The position numbers and the translations under genes are program-made. 64,000 bases of DNA from Heligmosomoides polygyrus polygyrus (taxonomy: Eukaryota; Nematoda; Chromadorea; Rhabditida; Heligmosomidae), in assembly GCA_947396885.1 (NCBI GenBank), contig OX377204.1:18235706-18299705 (forward strand), in the 5' to 3' direction. This document shows, piece after piece, positions 32,911 to 44,600 of the stretch. How positions within the stretch are numbered: the stretch's first letter is position 1; each line of letters starts with the position of its first letter. Under the pieces are notes generated by a model, which saw only the letters and a program-made list of their open reading frames with translations, was not told where the DNA came from and did not search any database.

Positions 32911-34299
32911 TTAAGCTGGAGAACTTGTTGTTGTGTGCGTCGTAGGCCTTGGCAATTCCATTGAAAGTGTCGTAGATGTGCGAATAACGCGTAAGACTAT
33001 CTATTGTCCATGTAGCAAAGGTGTCCACCAGACCGGCAACTTATATGCCAGTTTTCTCGTGTACCCACACTCCGATCTAAAACGAACAGTGGAACTGGGA
33101 TTAAAACGAAAGCTCTTCAGATAAATGTTTGCTGTTACTACTTTTGCTATTTTTACTATAGCTCTAACTTTTCAGTTTCCCTACCTCTCGTGCTTAGATC
33201 ACTCGCGACCTGGGGCCGGATTCATCAAAGTTACTGCAGTAACTTTAACGGAGAATTGTAAGCGAAGAGCTCAGAAAACGTGGCTTATCGCTCACCATAT
33301 CGCTTGATAAGCCGCGTTATCTGAGCTTTTGCTTACAATTCTCCGTTAAAGTTACTGCAGTAACTTTGATGAATCCGGCCCCTGCTATCCAACCGTAGAA
33401 AACAGCGGACCATGTCACGTGTAAATGCTTCGCATCGAACATCAACAACGCCGGTTTAACTGAAATGAGATTATAAATTAAGCCCAGTTCTTTTTACTTT
33501 AACAGCACCCAATAGGAAACTAGGAACTGTCTATTACTTTATTCATCTCCGTCATCTGCACCTTGTCGTCAACCGCGCACAACACATACACATTCGTTAT
33601 CACGGAAAGGCTTCACCGGACATGATTATAGTAACCTGTAAAACATAAATATTATAAGCAAGCAATAGTTGGAAGAAGGATGGAATAACATCTACCAAAT
33701 AGAATTGCTGTTTTTCGATGACCTGCAGAGAAATGCGATCCGGTGGGATTCCGGGATTATACAATTTGAGTCCACTTTAAAGTGCAGGAACTAGGACCAC
33801 TAAGCTCACCTGTACGAGAAGAGCGAACAGTGGTTCTAACGACAGCTTGTGTATGGAGTCTTTGACCGTTACTATACAAGCATTTCGCGATGTCGACAGC
33901 CTTTTCCCAAGTAGACCTCCATGCAAGACAGGAAGTTTTGAAAAGGCACGACAATGACTCCCGGATCCATTCAAAGTCATTTGTAGCTAAATATTGGTTT
34001 AGACAAATTCTGGGAGTTACCTCGTAGATCACATGAATGGGAACACCACCGATTATTGGTTCGGAATAATATAAAAGGATTTTCTGCTGAAAATTGAGAG
34101 CGATCTCTTCGTCAATGTGTCGGAACTCAGTTAATATTTTCTCTGATTGCTAGTGAGCGAGGAAAGTGAGCGTAAGGGTGTACGAGTTCAAATTCCGTGT
34201 CTGTAAAAATAAATGGGTTGAATTAAGATTACCCCAACTCACATGATAACCTTTCATACGGCTACCTTTCGTTTCTCCTAGCAGAACATTCCATTCCAT
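32911..34299 (-). CDS. unidentified host gene, possibly second gene of an operon
   Basis: Function unknown. Exon 1 34299-34243 starts MEWNVLLGETKGSRMKGYH (19 codons), with donor CAT/GTGAGT. Exon 2 34149-33810, with acceptor CTCGCTCACTAG, is a long open stretch starting QSEKILTEFRHIDEEIALNF. It continues with KILLYYSEPIIGGVPIHVIY and NDFEWIRESLSCLFK, to donor CAG/GTGAGC. A tentative exon 3, 33039-32911, encodes VDTFATWTIDSLTRYSHIYD and then AKAYDAHNNKFSSL. Its phase fits, but its acceptor (CATATAAG) is poor. If exon 2's donor is not used, the frame ends at 33757. A TATCTTACAG acceptor with no exon behind it lies about 70 bp before the ATG, as expected for spliced-leader addition. No family recognised. 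Confidence 0.45.
33212..33382. mobile_element. palindromic MITE
   Basis: Near-perfect inverted repeat of about 171 bp. The arms start GGGGCCGGATTCATCAAAGT and include TTACTGCAGTAA and GGAGAATTGTAAGC. With GGGCC as the end, CTG flanks both sides, which would be a 3-bp target duplication. It lies in the possible intron between exons 2 and 3 of the neighbouring gene. The GGGCCGGATTC-type end resembles Harbinger-group MITEs; the assignment is tentative. Confidence 0.7.
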
Positions 34300-34484
34300 A
34301 TCGCCCAGAATCGAAAATTCAGCACTTGCCTCCTTAGTAATAAGATCACTAGTAACGAGTAGTAGTTCTCAGTGAGTCTGTAAGATACCGTTATTATTGA
34401 ATTCATTCTTAATCAGTAAGACAATTAGTTACATTAAATGCTAATGAATACATTACAACTGACCTCCAGATCCTTGAGGAAAAA

Positions 34485-35400
34485 TCAGAGGAACAGTTTG
34501 CGCTCCTCCTCCACGAGGACATCAGTCACTCGTAGCTTGGCTAACGCAGCTGCCGACGGATCCTTCGCGCACATTGAGCGCAATGTGTCCGCCACAAAAA
34601 CGCCTGCAATGAATCTTATTAAGGTTATGCCAACTTCAATTATAGGTTAAGTTATTACCAAAACTGACCAAAGGTGTCGAAGACATCTCTTTTTCTCTTC
34701 GCGGAGTGCAACTCCTGCAGAGCTGTGACGATCTTCTCTTCCACCATGTCACTCTTGGGCATGGTCTTTTTCTTCGCACAGGAGTAGTTACTGGAGGCGA
34801 CTCCTGAAAGAAAAAAGTCTTAAAATGCACAAAGCACGGATAGCTACTGCAAACCAAACAAAACAACACTTACCACTGCATCTCTAGAATCCTGCGATTC
34901 ATCATCGTCCTCACTTCCGGGACAATTTGTCCAGCGCTTTCTTAAAAACAATAACTGAACATTGATCCAAGGAGCCCGTCGTTGGAACCCACCCTGTGTC
35001 TCAGATCCCGATAGAAATTGCAAATCGTTAAAGAATGTCCATGTCTTCGGAACATCATCTAGAGCTTATCCTGTCTTCATGCCATGTCTTTCACGTTTTA
35101 GCCGGAAATATCTGTCCCTCAGAGTTTTCCATTGTTGACGACATAAATAAGCTGAAAGACATTCGCTAAATACTGATCACTGCGAGGCGGTCAAGCTCCA
35201 CTTGCCGGTGAATTCCGTTCCATGCCTTCTGTTGACGGCATCGGCAATTTTCCTCCAGTTTGCGAGGGTTATGGTCTTATTTCTGTGATGTTTCGAATTT
35301 ATATCCCAAATTGATCGGTATTCCTTCACTTCGTCGATGAGCGTGAGACGTATTTGTCTCGTCCATGTATTATTCATCTCGTCCTGTTTCACTTTCACCA
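34485..35400 (-). pseudogene. MADF-BESS domain gene with premature stop
   Basis: A DNA-binding regulator of the MADF (Myb/SANT-like) plus BESS type, probably broken. Exon 1 35400-35206 carries the first part of the domain: RLTLIDEVKEYRSIWDINSK and NWRKIADAVNRRHGTEFT. It ends at what must be a GC donor (G/GCAAGT). Exon 2 35151-34874, with acceptor TGTCTTTCAG, continues in frame with LCRQQWKTLRDRYFRLKRER. An in-frame TAA then lies at 35066-35068, followed by DDVPKTWTFFNDLQFL and the acidic SEDDDESQDSRDAV. Exon 3 34803-34669 starts ESPPVTTPVRRKRP but reaches EEKIVTALQELHSAKRKRDV only after a one-base frame change at a run of A near 34765. Exon 4 34603-34485 encodes VFVADTLRSMCAKDP and the BESS-like end. 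Either a young pseudogene or assembly errors. Confidence 0.65.
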
Positions 35401-36700
35401 CTGGAATGATATAACGTCTAGTTTTTATTAGTACTATATATTAGGATTGATGTTAGAATGCTTCTTTTGTTAACCAATCTGAGCCTAGTCGGTAGAGAGG
35501 TATATGATCGATAGGTATCGATAAATATATGTCGCTGGTATTGTTCTAATAAATAGCTCACCTAACTGTACCACTACGGCTACTATTAGGAGATCCGGCA
35601 AAACATCAGATTGCTATCAAGTGGGTATAAATTAAGCTCCATCCATTTCGCTTTCGCTTGATTTCTAAGCACGAAAAAGCTACTGCAGGCGTCAGTTTCG
35701 TCTTACTAGTCTGCAGCAAAGTGCTTCGGTTTTTCGTAAATTTAAATAGATCTGCCCAAATGTTCGCAAGGAATTTGAAAACCATTACGACGCTCACTTT
35801 AGAGCTCCCTACAATCATGTAAAAACTCCACCATAAGTTCATTTACCTCCTATCAGAGTCCTACACGCCGTCATGATACAGAACGTTCAGTGTTCATTCG
35901 TCAAAAATTTCGTCACTTCGGAATGAGAGTGCTTCAACGGAGAAGATAAACAAGCCTTTTCCAATGAGAGCAAACTACTTCTTCGTTAACAATGAGCGGA
36001 GTGCTATCCACCGTTTGATGTTTGCAGTAGTATACCACGAGATTCTTGAGACCTATTCTTGAGAAATATGTAAAAATAGCAGAGAATGCTGCACACATAC
36101 GTTTCGTTTCGAGATGCGCTTAGGCGCCGAAACATCCCAGTTTTCCCTATTATTGGGTGCACTTTAAGCGAATTTCCTTTCTAATGGCACAGAGGAAATA
36201 GCTTGAAATCATAAAATGATAGAGAATGAAGTAACATGGAATCTCAAAGTAATAGAAGAAAAAATCTCGACGTAGAGTGCCTAACAACACGGTCTGATGT
36301 TATGACCTAATGATTCGTCGGATCCTGCCATTACACCCATTTTCTTAATTTTTTCTAGAATTTTCGACATCAGGTCTTTGATCCAGTATGATTACAATTG
36401 CACCATTAGTACGGTGGTGTTGGAAAATTGAGACAAGTGTGCCACTTGGCGGAGACACGACGCCTGTGAACGGCGTCGTGAACTATGTTAGTGACTCTAG
36501 CTGTTCTACCTTCTCCGTTCCAAATTATGTGACTGTATTAGTGCACACAACACTACTGGAGAGGTCACACGCGCACTCGCACGAATCGATCTCACGGCTA
36601 CGCGGACCGCAGCGGCCGACACAATCGCTGCGCCGCACTGCCGCACGGCAGTCCACGAGGCATCCGTATAGATGGCGCCGAAGGCAGACTCACCAGCAAC
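35401..36700. other. no confident gene; GC-rich block at 36.55-36.74 kb
   Basis: A plus-strand frame at 36388-36864 and minus-strand frames over the same bases are all open, as is common in GC-rich sequence. None has a recognisable motif. Confidence 0.35.
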
Positions 36701-36714
36701 ATCCAGAGGCGCTA

Positions 36715-37345
36715 GCTGAGATCCTCCCTGTACGGTTCCGGGGAGTTCTGCATGAATGTCACATTCTGCTGAGCTTGCTGAAATACGCTAGACTTAGCTG
36801 GTCTCCTTTATGGTCTGCGAGGCTAGTTCTCTTGCATTCTGAATTTCAGTACTCTCTTTGTTAAAGCGAATTCTATGCAGTTCTAAACCCATCTCGCGCC
36901 GATAGTCAAGGTCCGAAGTAGCGTAGAAATGGCCTTCATTTCCAGAAGAAAATTAATGTCCATCCTAAGATCACCACTATAGGTTTAGTCATAGTGAATT
37001 TAAACCTTTTGGAAATGACTGAACTTTAGAACTTTGTGCAAATGTTCCATCTTTTCCTACATCTCAATATATTCGCGTTTCTTCCACATCACTCTATGCA
37101 GTCCCATCCAGTATGCTTACAATTGCAACACAGAATTGCCGATTTTGCCTTACTAGAAATTCTGCGTCTTACTATTATTTGAAATAGAAAGCTGGTCGTA
37201 CTTTTTGGATAGCTGCCACCATGCTGTTCAAGTGGTGGCCCTGCAGGGATGTTAGCGCATGGGCAGACGGCGCCAAGCCCGCGGCCAGAACGGGCTGTTG
37301 TGGTACGGCGCCGGGCGCCAGCTGCTCTCCAGTGGCGCCCACAAA
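36715..37345 (-). CDS. unidentified gene: one good exon plus downstream exon-like segments
   Basis: The best exon is 37345-37202 (48 codons, phase 0 at both ends; acceptor ACAGCTTTCAG, donor AAA/GTACGA). It encodes an Ala/Pro/Gln-rich stretch including GEQLAPGAVPQQPVLAAGLA and HALTSLQGHHLNSMVAAIQK. Farther along on the same strand are exon-like segments whose frames I cannot join. One at about 36970-36885 reads MDINFLLEMKAISTLLRTLT. Another at about 36955-36808 reads DLDYRREMGLELHRIRFNKE and ends in a stop. A third at about 36785-36720 reads QAQQNVTFMQNSPEPYREDL. No family recognised. The first exon is moderately supported; the others are candidates only. Confidence 0.35.
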
Positions 37346-38449
37346 CTGAAAGCTGTATATTTAGACACCAACGAATATTTCAAATGAGTCAAATAAGTTA
37401 ACTAGAGTTGGAACAGTCCCGCATTGCTTCCATCCTACCTTTCTTTTCTATTCTACGACTCCACTCTGAGCTAGTTGGGAACAACGATAACAGAAACATT
37501 TTAAAAGTCTCCGTAGTTCCCGATTCTTGTGCAGTGAATATCTTAAGAGTACAAGTAAGAGATGTAAATGTCGCATGCAATGAGAATGAGCTATCTGAGC
37601 TATGCAATGAAGTATAACACATAGCATCGGAAATATGAGGAGTCAACGCTTGGAAAGCATTTCAAATCGTAAAAGAACAATTATGGGTTGTACGAAGGGT
37701 AAAGGGCAGCGCGTTAATACCTCTGCGAAATGCGCCACACATTCTATACCGGACATCGCGGAAGGAATTTGAATGCGCATTTGGCCCGCATAATCACTTA
37801 CAGTGGCCGCCCTATGGAAAGTCACTGATGATTGTTTTATCGGGCGGGCAGATATCAACGGGAAAATCAGTTTTCTAGGAACGATATGTTTTTCTCTCCG
37901 TTGTTCTCAAACAAAATGTCCTAAGACCCAATGCGCTCTTCTTTAGCACTCGCGAACAGGCTGTATTATTAAGTTATACACGTCCTCCGAAACGCCTAAC
38001 GGCGTGTCTCGCACTTGCGCGCTTCGCGCGACTTTGTAGCATCACTGACTGACTGGAAAGTAGTTTTTGTAAAACATAAAATTGATGGTGATGGTAATGG
38101 TGATAGCTCACTTCGGTGGGATCACTCGACCGCTCTCGCTGTAGATAATGCGGCGTACCTCACTTATGTTAGATCACTCCACGGACAAACTCTTTTATAT
38201 ATAGGTGGTGATAGTGGATTTCAATTGAATTGTCAGCAGCAAAAAAAGCTGCAAACCTACAGCACATGACATCACTCGATTCGTGGGGGCATTAGATGGG
38301 ATGAGCCTCGTGGGTTGATATATTGCTTTCTTAAACTTTGTTTTCGCTTCTTTGTATTGGAGGACTCAGGAGAAATTGTTTTGTTAAACTTTGACTTCAT
38401 TTCTTTGTATTGCAGGATTCCGATGCTAGTATGAGTGTTTTTAGACAGC
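37346..38449. other. possible further exon, otherwise unidentified
   Basis: A minus-strand open stretch at about 37858-37710 (ISARPIKQSSVTFHRAATVS, then QMRIQIPSAMSGIECVAHFA) ends at a GAG/GTATTA donor-like site. Its acceptor and frame are unclear. Confidence 0.25.
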
Positions 38450-39337
38450 TTATATAATTATCGAGGCTAAACTTTTTCGCCAATGCTCCCACTTTTGCCG
38501 GACAGCGTCCATGTTTAGCATACGCCGATTAGACAATGTCTGCACATATTGCATGAGTACAAATCCAGCTTGTTTCTAAAATAATTCCTACGCACCTTAG
38601 TTTCCTGCGCGTTCATGTTGATGTGTTCGATATCTGATGAAGCTGTTCTCCGCAGCGACTGTGCCCTGTCCAGAGCCGGAAAGTTGCAATAGTCGAGGTC
38701 CCGAGATAGCGCTTTTGCTCTAGCCGACTGCAAATTCAATACATTGCTAATGAAACTACCAAAAAAGTTTAAAATGGATGGACCTCCATCATTATGTCTT
38801 AAACGAACAGTAATTCACTATAAGTCTAACCAACGTTTGGCGGGTCCCGCATATCTCTGCTGCAGTTCGCTGCATTTCTTGACTGTGGAATCATCGTGGT
38901 TCGCGTAAAGTTGTTACTAGACCTTAACCAAGGTTAATGTGGCTTCTGTGCAAGTGTAGATATTCGACTTAGGTGTAAATAAAACCTATTCAGATTAAAT
39001 TTAAGTAAAGACATTTGGTCAAACTCTTACTTGTTGTAAATATGATCTATCATGGCTTCCGGGACCATTTCCTCCTCGCGGTGATCGTTGTCGTGCTGTT
39101 TTCTTCGCTCTGTCAATGGCTGGTGGGAGAGACGCTGACACAGTCCGAAAGGAACCATTCATCGAATTCGCATAACTGCTCACTCTTTGCCTTAAACGGT
39201 TTTCTGAGGGTGACTACCATTGCAAACGTTCAATGTGATCAATTAGCTTACATTTCTATGATCTCGCCACTGCTATCGTTATCCATATATGCATCAATGA
39301 TGTGGCCTGAGGTTGGAGATTTGTGGAACATGTGCTC
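38450..39337 (-). CDS. unidentified multi-exon host gene (3' part)
   Basis: Function unknown. Five segments join in phase on the minus strand: 39337-39252 (acceptor TTTTTGCAG; EHMFHKSPTSGHIIDAYMDN), 39203-39184 (a 20-nt microexon), 39134-39031 (SLPPAIDRAKKTARQRSPRG onward), 38727-38596 (acceptor AATTTGCAG; SARAKALSRDLDYCNFPALD onward, donor AAG/GTGCGT) and 38539-38450 (acceptor TGTGCAG; TLSNRRMLNMDAVRQKWEHW, ends SLASIII). Introns are 48, 49, 303 and 56 bp. The last three segments are well supported. The microexon was inferred to reconcile phases and is the weak point. The start and upstream exons are not found. The product is charged and hydrophilic, with no membrane segment. Confidence 0.45.
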
Positions 39338-39439
39338 CTGCAAAAAGCTTGCTTCATTTCCGTTTGCGTGGTGTCGCAATTCGAAACAGAGATATGGCAT
39401 TCATAGGAGGAGAAACGTTTACTTCACATAGTAAAATAA

Positions 39440-39720
39440 TAGTCGCGGTAGCGAGTTGGCTAGCCTTGAGCTCTGTTTGAGAGCCGCCGCCACATTTGGC
39501 GTCCAACAAGCGCATGGCACGCAATCCCGCAAGCCACACGCCACACCACGGCACAGCGCGATGAAAATGGGAGCTCCAATTCCCTCAGCGCAGTGGCACA
39601 GCGCGGTGGCACTGCGCGGTGAGTGTGCACGGCCGCTCACCGCGCGGTGCTCCGCGCTGTGGCACAGCGCAGTGAACCGCCTATGCTACAACATGGGTGG
39701 TTCACTGCGATGGCGAACTG
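39440..39720. repeat. GC-rich simple repeat patch
   Basis: Imperfect repeats of CACAGCGCGGTG and CAGCGCAGTGG in both orientations around 39555-39700. The long plus-strand frame over it (39456-39974) is explained by composition. Confidence 0.5.
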
Positions 39721-40276
39721 TGCACGAGCCTTTATCGGGCTTATTGCAGTTGCAGCCGCTTTGCTGCCGACAATTTCTGTCTGGGCTCCAGCTGATCATG
39801 GCGGGATCTAGAATGGAAACTGATAGTGATAATGATAATGAAACTGCGTTGGCGATGGAGTGGGGCTGCAAAGCTGAGGACGAGTGCCGCCTAAGAGGCA
39901 GTTTTGCCTCCTGCGAGGCTGTTTTGGCCCCTGCCGCGTACGCGGCTGCCGCAAAAGTGTGCGTAGGGCTTTAGTGCTGAGCTATGTGACGGAACTTGAT
40001 GAAAGCCTTGACGCTGCTACTGAAGAGTCTCTTCCTCCAAACATGCTGCACAACATTCCGATTGTTGTCTTAAAAGAAATCTGCTCAGGATGAAGCTGCC
40101 AGGTCAAGGAAAGTGATTAATCTCGTTCGCGATGAACGCTCGGCGGGCCCCCTGCTCCGCCCCTTTTTGAGTGCAGTGTAGGGAACACCTCTCCTCCTCT
40201 ATATATTTAATAACAACATAAATATCTATTCTGCCTGTAGCACTATGGCCCTACAAGATTTTTTAGCTCTAGGAGC

Positions 40277-40534
40277 TTGACAGAAGAGCCCACACCATGC
40301 ATAGAAGCCAAATCTGCAACAGTGGGCTTTGGAGCATCAGTTTTGTTTGATATTCTATGGCATACTATAAAAACTTTGACGTGCGACTGTCCAATGCTTT
40401 TCATCAGAGATTTAGCCGAAGGAAAAACGATTGCTTTTAAAAAATTTCCTAGAGGTTACGTTGAAAACAAAGATATGTCTACTGCACTAGCACGAGCAAT
40501 TCTAGCTCAGAGCGACAACAAGATTTTTTTATAG
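40277..40534 (+). CDS. possible coding exon
   Basis: 85-codon plus-strand frame ending at a TAG; the first codon is TTG, so it would need an upstream exon. It contains GFGASVLFDILWHTIKTLTC, LFIRDLAEGKTIAFKKFPRG and NKDMSTALARAILAQSDNKI. AT-rich with balanced, protein-like composition. No family recognised. It could be a fragment of a transposon gene. Confidence 0.3.
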   Translation: MTEEPTPCIEAKSATVGFGASVLFDILWHTIKTLTCDCPMLFIRDLAEGKTIAFKKFPRGYVENKDMSTALARAILAQSDNKIFL

Positions 40535-40539
40535 TGGAT

Positions 40540-41278
40540 GTAACTTCACATGAACTCAAAATCTGACTTCGACAAGGAAGCGAAAGAATGGCAACTATTT
40601 GAAGATTAAAATAATAGGGTAAAGAAAACTTTAGTTGTTGTGCCCATTACTCTCCCGGTATATTTATGTGAAGTACAAGGGCGACAGAGAAACAAACGCC
40701 GCTGATTGTGGAGGAACCCCAAACGTTTTCCATACGGGGCCTCAGTTCCGCTACAGTCCCGGATTCCGCAGTGACAGTTGTCGAATCGTCGCTCACGCTA
40801 CGTCTCGCTAGAGGACGTTGTACCCCGAGAACTAGAGGGGAACATACTCCAGCACTGGAAGCGTCGCTTGTCGCCGTGCAGTGCGCAGCCGCCTAGGAGA
40901 AGCTCTCGTCATGGTCTTTTCATTGCCTTCCATCGGTTTGTTTCTCACGTGCTGGAAAAGCTGTAGACTCACCTTCCTTCTGTACGCTAGCAAGTGTCAA
41001 GTGACGCTTCCTGTTTTGTGCTAATGCTTGCTGTCTGTTGTTCGTTGGCACAGACGTGCACACCTCCAAGCTAGACAATTCATAAGTTGCCGTGAGTCGA
41101 ACATCGCAAAAATGTGTCATTTGAACAGCATGCTTTTCGAGGAGCTACTGCTTTAGTCTCAGTACCCCATTTTTCTCCATGCTTCACTTTCTGCTTCACC
41201 TTATTCTTTCCAAGCTTTGCTACATTCACTTTACATCTCAATGTTTAGGCGTTATTTTCTTTTTAATCTACATACATA
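40540..41278. other. no gene recognised
   Basis: Flank of the mariner element; nothing supported. Confidence 0.35.
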
Positions 41279-41426
41279 TTAGGTTGGTGCATAAGTTCTC
41301 GGACATTTGGGGCATGAAATATTTATTATCACAACATACGAACAGCGATATCAAATCCTTTGAAGTAACCACCGTTTACATCAATTCTCTTTCCCCAACG
41401 TGCTGGTAAGTCATGGATGCCTTTTC

Positions 41427-41788
41427 TGTTCAGGGCCACGGGTCCTTCACTGCTATTATGGTATACTGTACCTCCTATTGTACGTAGTTCCCTGTAGTAG
41501 ATTCAAATGAGATTCAAATGTATGCACGTGAATCGTCGTGGTAGGACCCACTGGAGCCGCGCGCCAAGCGAGGGCATAAATACCCCTTGCGAAATCCTTG
41601 CAAGTCACTTTGTCATTGCGCTCGGTGGAGGACGGTCGACAATAAAGGTTAGTAGCCTCCGCTTCCTCACCTCCACCGCAAAAGGAACAGTCAGAACTGG
41701 CAGCTTGAACCCTCGGGTCGCTGCCGAGCATTGGAGTAGCCTCAGTGCAGCTCCGAAGCCGAATCTAGGGACCTCGTACCCTAGCACA
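41427..41788 (+). repeat. Gypsy 5' LTR
   Basis: 362 bp, starting TGTTCAGGG and ending CTAGCACA. It carries a TATA-like CATAAATACC at about 41575 and AATAAA at 41641-41646. TGGGGGCCAATCC follows directly at 41789 and is the likely primer-binding site. Twelve differences from the 3' LTR, counted by eye. Confidence 0.95.
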
Positions 41789-42127
41789 TGGGGGCCAATC
41801 CAACCCGGCCAACAGAGTTGCACTGAGAATAAGGAAAGAGAAGTGACTTGTACCTGTGGTCGTCACTAGTGGGGGGTCTTCTCATACAGCTGGTCATTAG
41901 TGATAGCCGTATTGATTGACTGCTAGCCAGACGTGGCTGACGGTCGGACTCACCACACGATTTCGTAAGACAGCGGTTAGCACCACATCCGGTCGCCGCA
42001 TATCGATCGAAATTGAGGCCATACGGGTCTAACTACCGTGTGACGGCTATAGTTGGAAGCTAAGGCTTCCTAAGAGTCGCCGTTTAACGGAGTACAGCAG
42101 CAGTAAGCTGAATTTGTAATTACAGCC

Positions 42128-44514
42128 ATGGACGCTGACAACGATAGCGACGAGCGCGCAACGGAATCGCCAAGTGCAAGCACGATCACTGCTGAGGTCG
42201 AGACGATGGGAGGAGTCGAACAAGCGGAGTCCTCCTCAAACGTGAGTGCTCTTATTCACGCAAAAGTGGAGCGGTTGTTGAAGAAGGTCCACAGACAAAT
42301 AGGATTAATCACAGTGGAGTGCGAGAAAACCCTTAGTGAAAGCTTTTTACTACCGATCCGACGAGAAGTAAAGTCATGGGAATAGTCGATCTTCAGGTCA
42401 AGCTTTCTCAAAAGGTGATAGGGGATGCTATAAAGGATTTCATAAGCGAACATCTCGCAAATCCACCCAATCAGAAGGACCCTATTTGTGACATTGAAGA
42501 CGGAGTAATAGAGATATTAAGGATAGCTAAGTTGACACAAACTAAGCAGCTAGAACGATGCTTAGACGAGCGAATAGCTGATAGAGACTCCGTCGAAACG
42601 CTGTGTAACGTGTTACGCTGCTCGAAAGACGAAATAATAGTAAAAGTAAAGGAACTAGGTCAACAGGTTGAGGACAGTAACCGAACGATAGTCTCTCTAC
42701 GCGAGCAGATTGATCACAAAGACGTTCAGGTTCAACGTCTGGTCGAGCAAATGCATAGCCTGGGAAGGCCCACACACCCGTCGATTCCGGAACAAGCGCC
42801 GTCTATCGCGAACATGCAAGGTATGCCCTCTACAATGGGTGATACATTTCAGAGATACGCCTTAGCAGGCCCTCGGCAAAATCCCAACTTACAGGTGCCG
42901 ACTTCGCAATGGCGCGTCTCGAAGACATTGATCCCCACGTCCTTATCGCATACGCGCAGCAGAAGCTCAGAAAGGAGGCGGGACCCAACCGGACCTACTG
43001 TGGCCACAGGTATCGAATTAAATCCAGATATCAGGGAAGCTAACAATATGTGTGAAGTGCGAGATTGTGGAGAGTCAGCTTTGGTGGAATTTATGCATAC
43101 AGCAGCCCTTCCCAGCTTAGAACCGTACTCGGGAACAGAGAGGCAAAGCTTCAAGCGATTTGTAAATGACTTTTCTATTCGGTACCACAAACCGCAATGG
43201 AACGATAGAAGCCTAATTCAATTGTTCCAAAGTTTCTTAAGAAAACGGGCCCTAGTTACTTTCGAAACACTGCCAAGAGAGGTAAAAGAGGGCACATTTG
43301 AAGACGTTATTGAGGAAATGAAGGAAAGGCTTCAAGAAGATGGAAATGCGGCAAAAGTCAAAGCCTTGTCGCAATTACGTAACTTGTTCATGAGATCTGG
43401 TCAGTCAGTCGAAGAATTTTGCGTCGCACTCGAGAGGTTGGCCAATAGGGCGTTTCCTGACGTCCCAGAACAAATAGTCTCCCTGCAGAAGGCGGAGATA
43501 CTCTTCCGCCAACTAGCGCAATGGTCTGGCAGTTACTTGCTCTCAGAGGCTCTGGAGTCCAGTGAAGGAAGCCTTGCATACGAAAATGTAAAGAAAGCAG
43601 CGTTCAGGCTCGAGAGGAATCGTCAAGCAGCGCAAGACGTGTCAAGTAGACGAACGCAGTCGGGTTCTCTCAATCCGCCAAGGACTGGCACCGGTCCGAG
43701 AACATCGCAGCGGCTCAGTAACATAAACAGAGGCCCAAATGGTCTGGCGAGCACCACTCCAAGACGAACCATGCAATCCAACAATGCGGCGAACAACCAA
43801 GCAATGAGTGATTCTGCAACGAACAGATCACAAGCAGACACGAGACAGGTACAGTGCTATAACTGCGGTCGCAGAGGACACATGAGTAAAGACTGTCGTG
43901 GCAACGTCGCGAGTAGGGTGACAGAACCCAGCGGCAGGTTGTCACAGAGTAATGACGTACGACAGTCGGGCACCTTCTCTGCATGGGTGGAAAACCTGAC
44001 ATGCACGATATCAACCAATACGAGCCTCGAAAGAACCGCAGGATTAGTTGGACCTAAGACTTTAGCGGCAGTACGTATGACGGATAAAGAGATTACTGCG
44101 CTCCTAGATACAGGTTCAGAAATCTCAATAATACCAATACAAGTGTTCAAGAAGGCACTTAAGGAAGGTGTAGACCTCGACAAATATGTGACAAGAATTC
44201 CGGGCATAGAGGTGATAGTTCGAAATGCTTCGGGTGCCATCATGAACTTTCTTGGCACTGTCTGCCTGCCTGTAACACTTTACAACAAGACCGTTTCTGT
44301 TCCGTTTCATATTGGCGAACAGAAGACAGAAAACGTCAAAATAGGAACGAACGCCTTAGAGCTCTTCGAGCATAGCCTAACGCCCAGAAATGTTGAAACG
44401 GCAGCTAGAAATGTTGGGACGGCAGAGCATAACAAAGAACATGCCGAAGCAATTGCCACTGAGAGATCTTTTATTCCAGCGCATACTACAAGGAAAGTCA
44501 CTCTAACCAGTTAG
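42128..44514 (+). pseudogene. Gypsy gag and protease
   Basis: The structural polyprotein that packages element RNA, followed by the aspartic protease. ATG 42128 starts MDADNDSDERATESPSAS. That frame stops at 42385 and the coding sense passes to the next frame at about 42376, most simply by a one-base indel. The rest is open to TAG 44514. A heptad-like region with repeated Leu, Ile and Glu spans about 42560-42760, and a capsid-like region with LRNLFMRSGQSVEEFCVALE lies near 43380. The zinc knuckle CYNCGRRGHMSKDC is at 43855-43896, and the protease active site LLDTGSEISIIP is at about 44102-44137. After the TAG the same frame still reads like element protein (VEPGDYYLEPAD), so the stop looks like a mutation rather than a natural end. 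Confidence 0.85.
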
Positions 44515-44600
44515 GTGGAACCCGGTGACTATTATTTAGAGCCCGCTGATAGCACGGTAGAGCACGGCTTGTGCAAGGTTGAAGAAGATGGTAGTATAGC

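Noticed and set aside
32933..33124. 63-codon plus-strand frame
   Set aside because: Overlaps a minus-strand exon candidate whose phase fits the adjacent gene; no motif of its own.
36388..36864. 158-codon plus-strand frame
   Set aside because: The opposite strand is also open in more than one frame over the same GC-rich bases, and the peptide has no motif; explained by composition.
39015..39431. 138-codon plus-strand frame with hydrophobic N-terminus
   Set aside because: The start is not ATG, and the minus strand carries exon-like segments with matching splice phases over the same bases.
39456..39974. 172-codon plus-strand frame
   Set aside because: Lies on repeated CAGCGCRGTG-type words; no protein-like conservation or motif.
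42370..42390. Programmed frameshift between the first gag frame and the main frame
   Set aside because: It lies in the middle of gag rather than at gag-pol, with no slippery heptamer or clear structure; a mutation is simpler.
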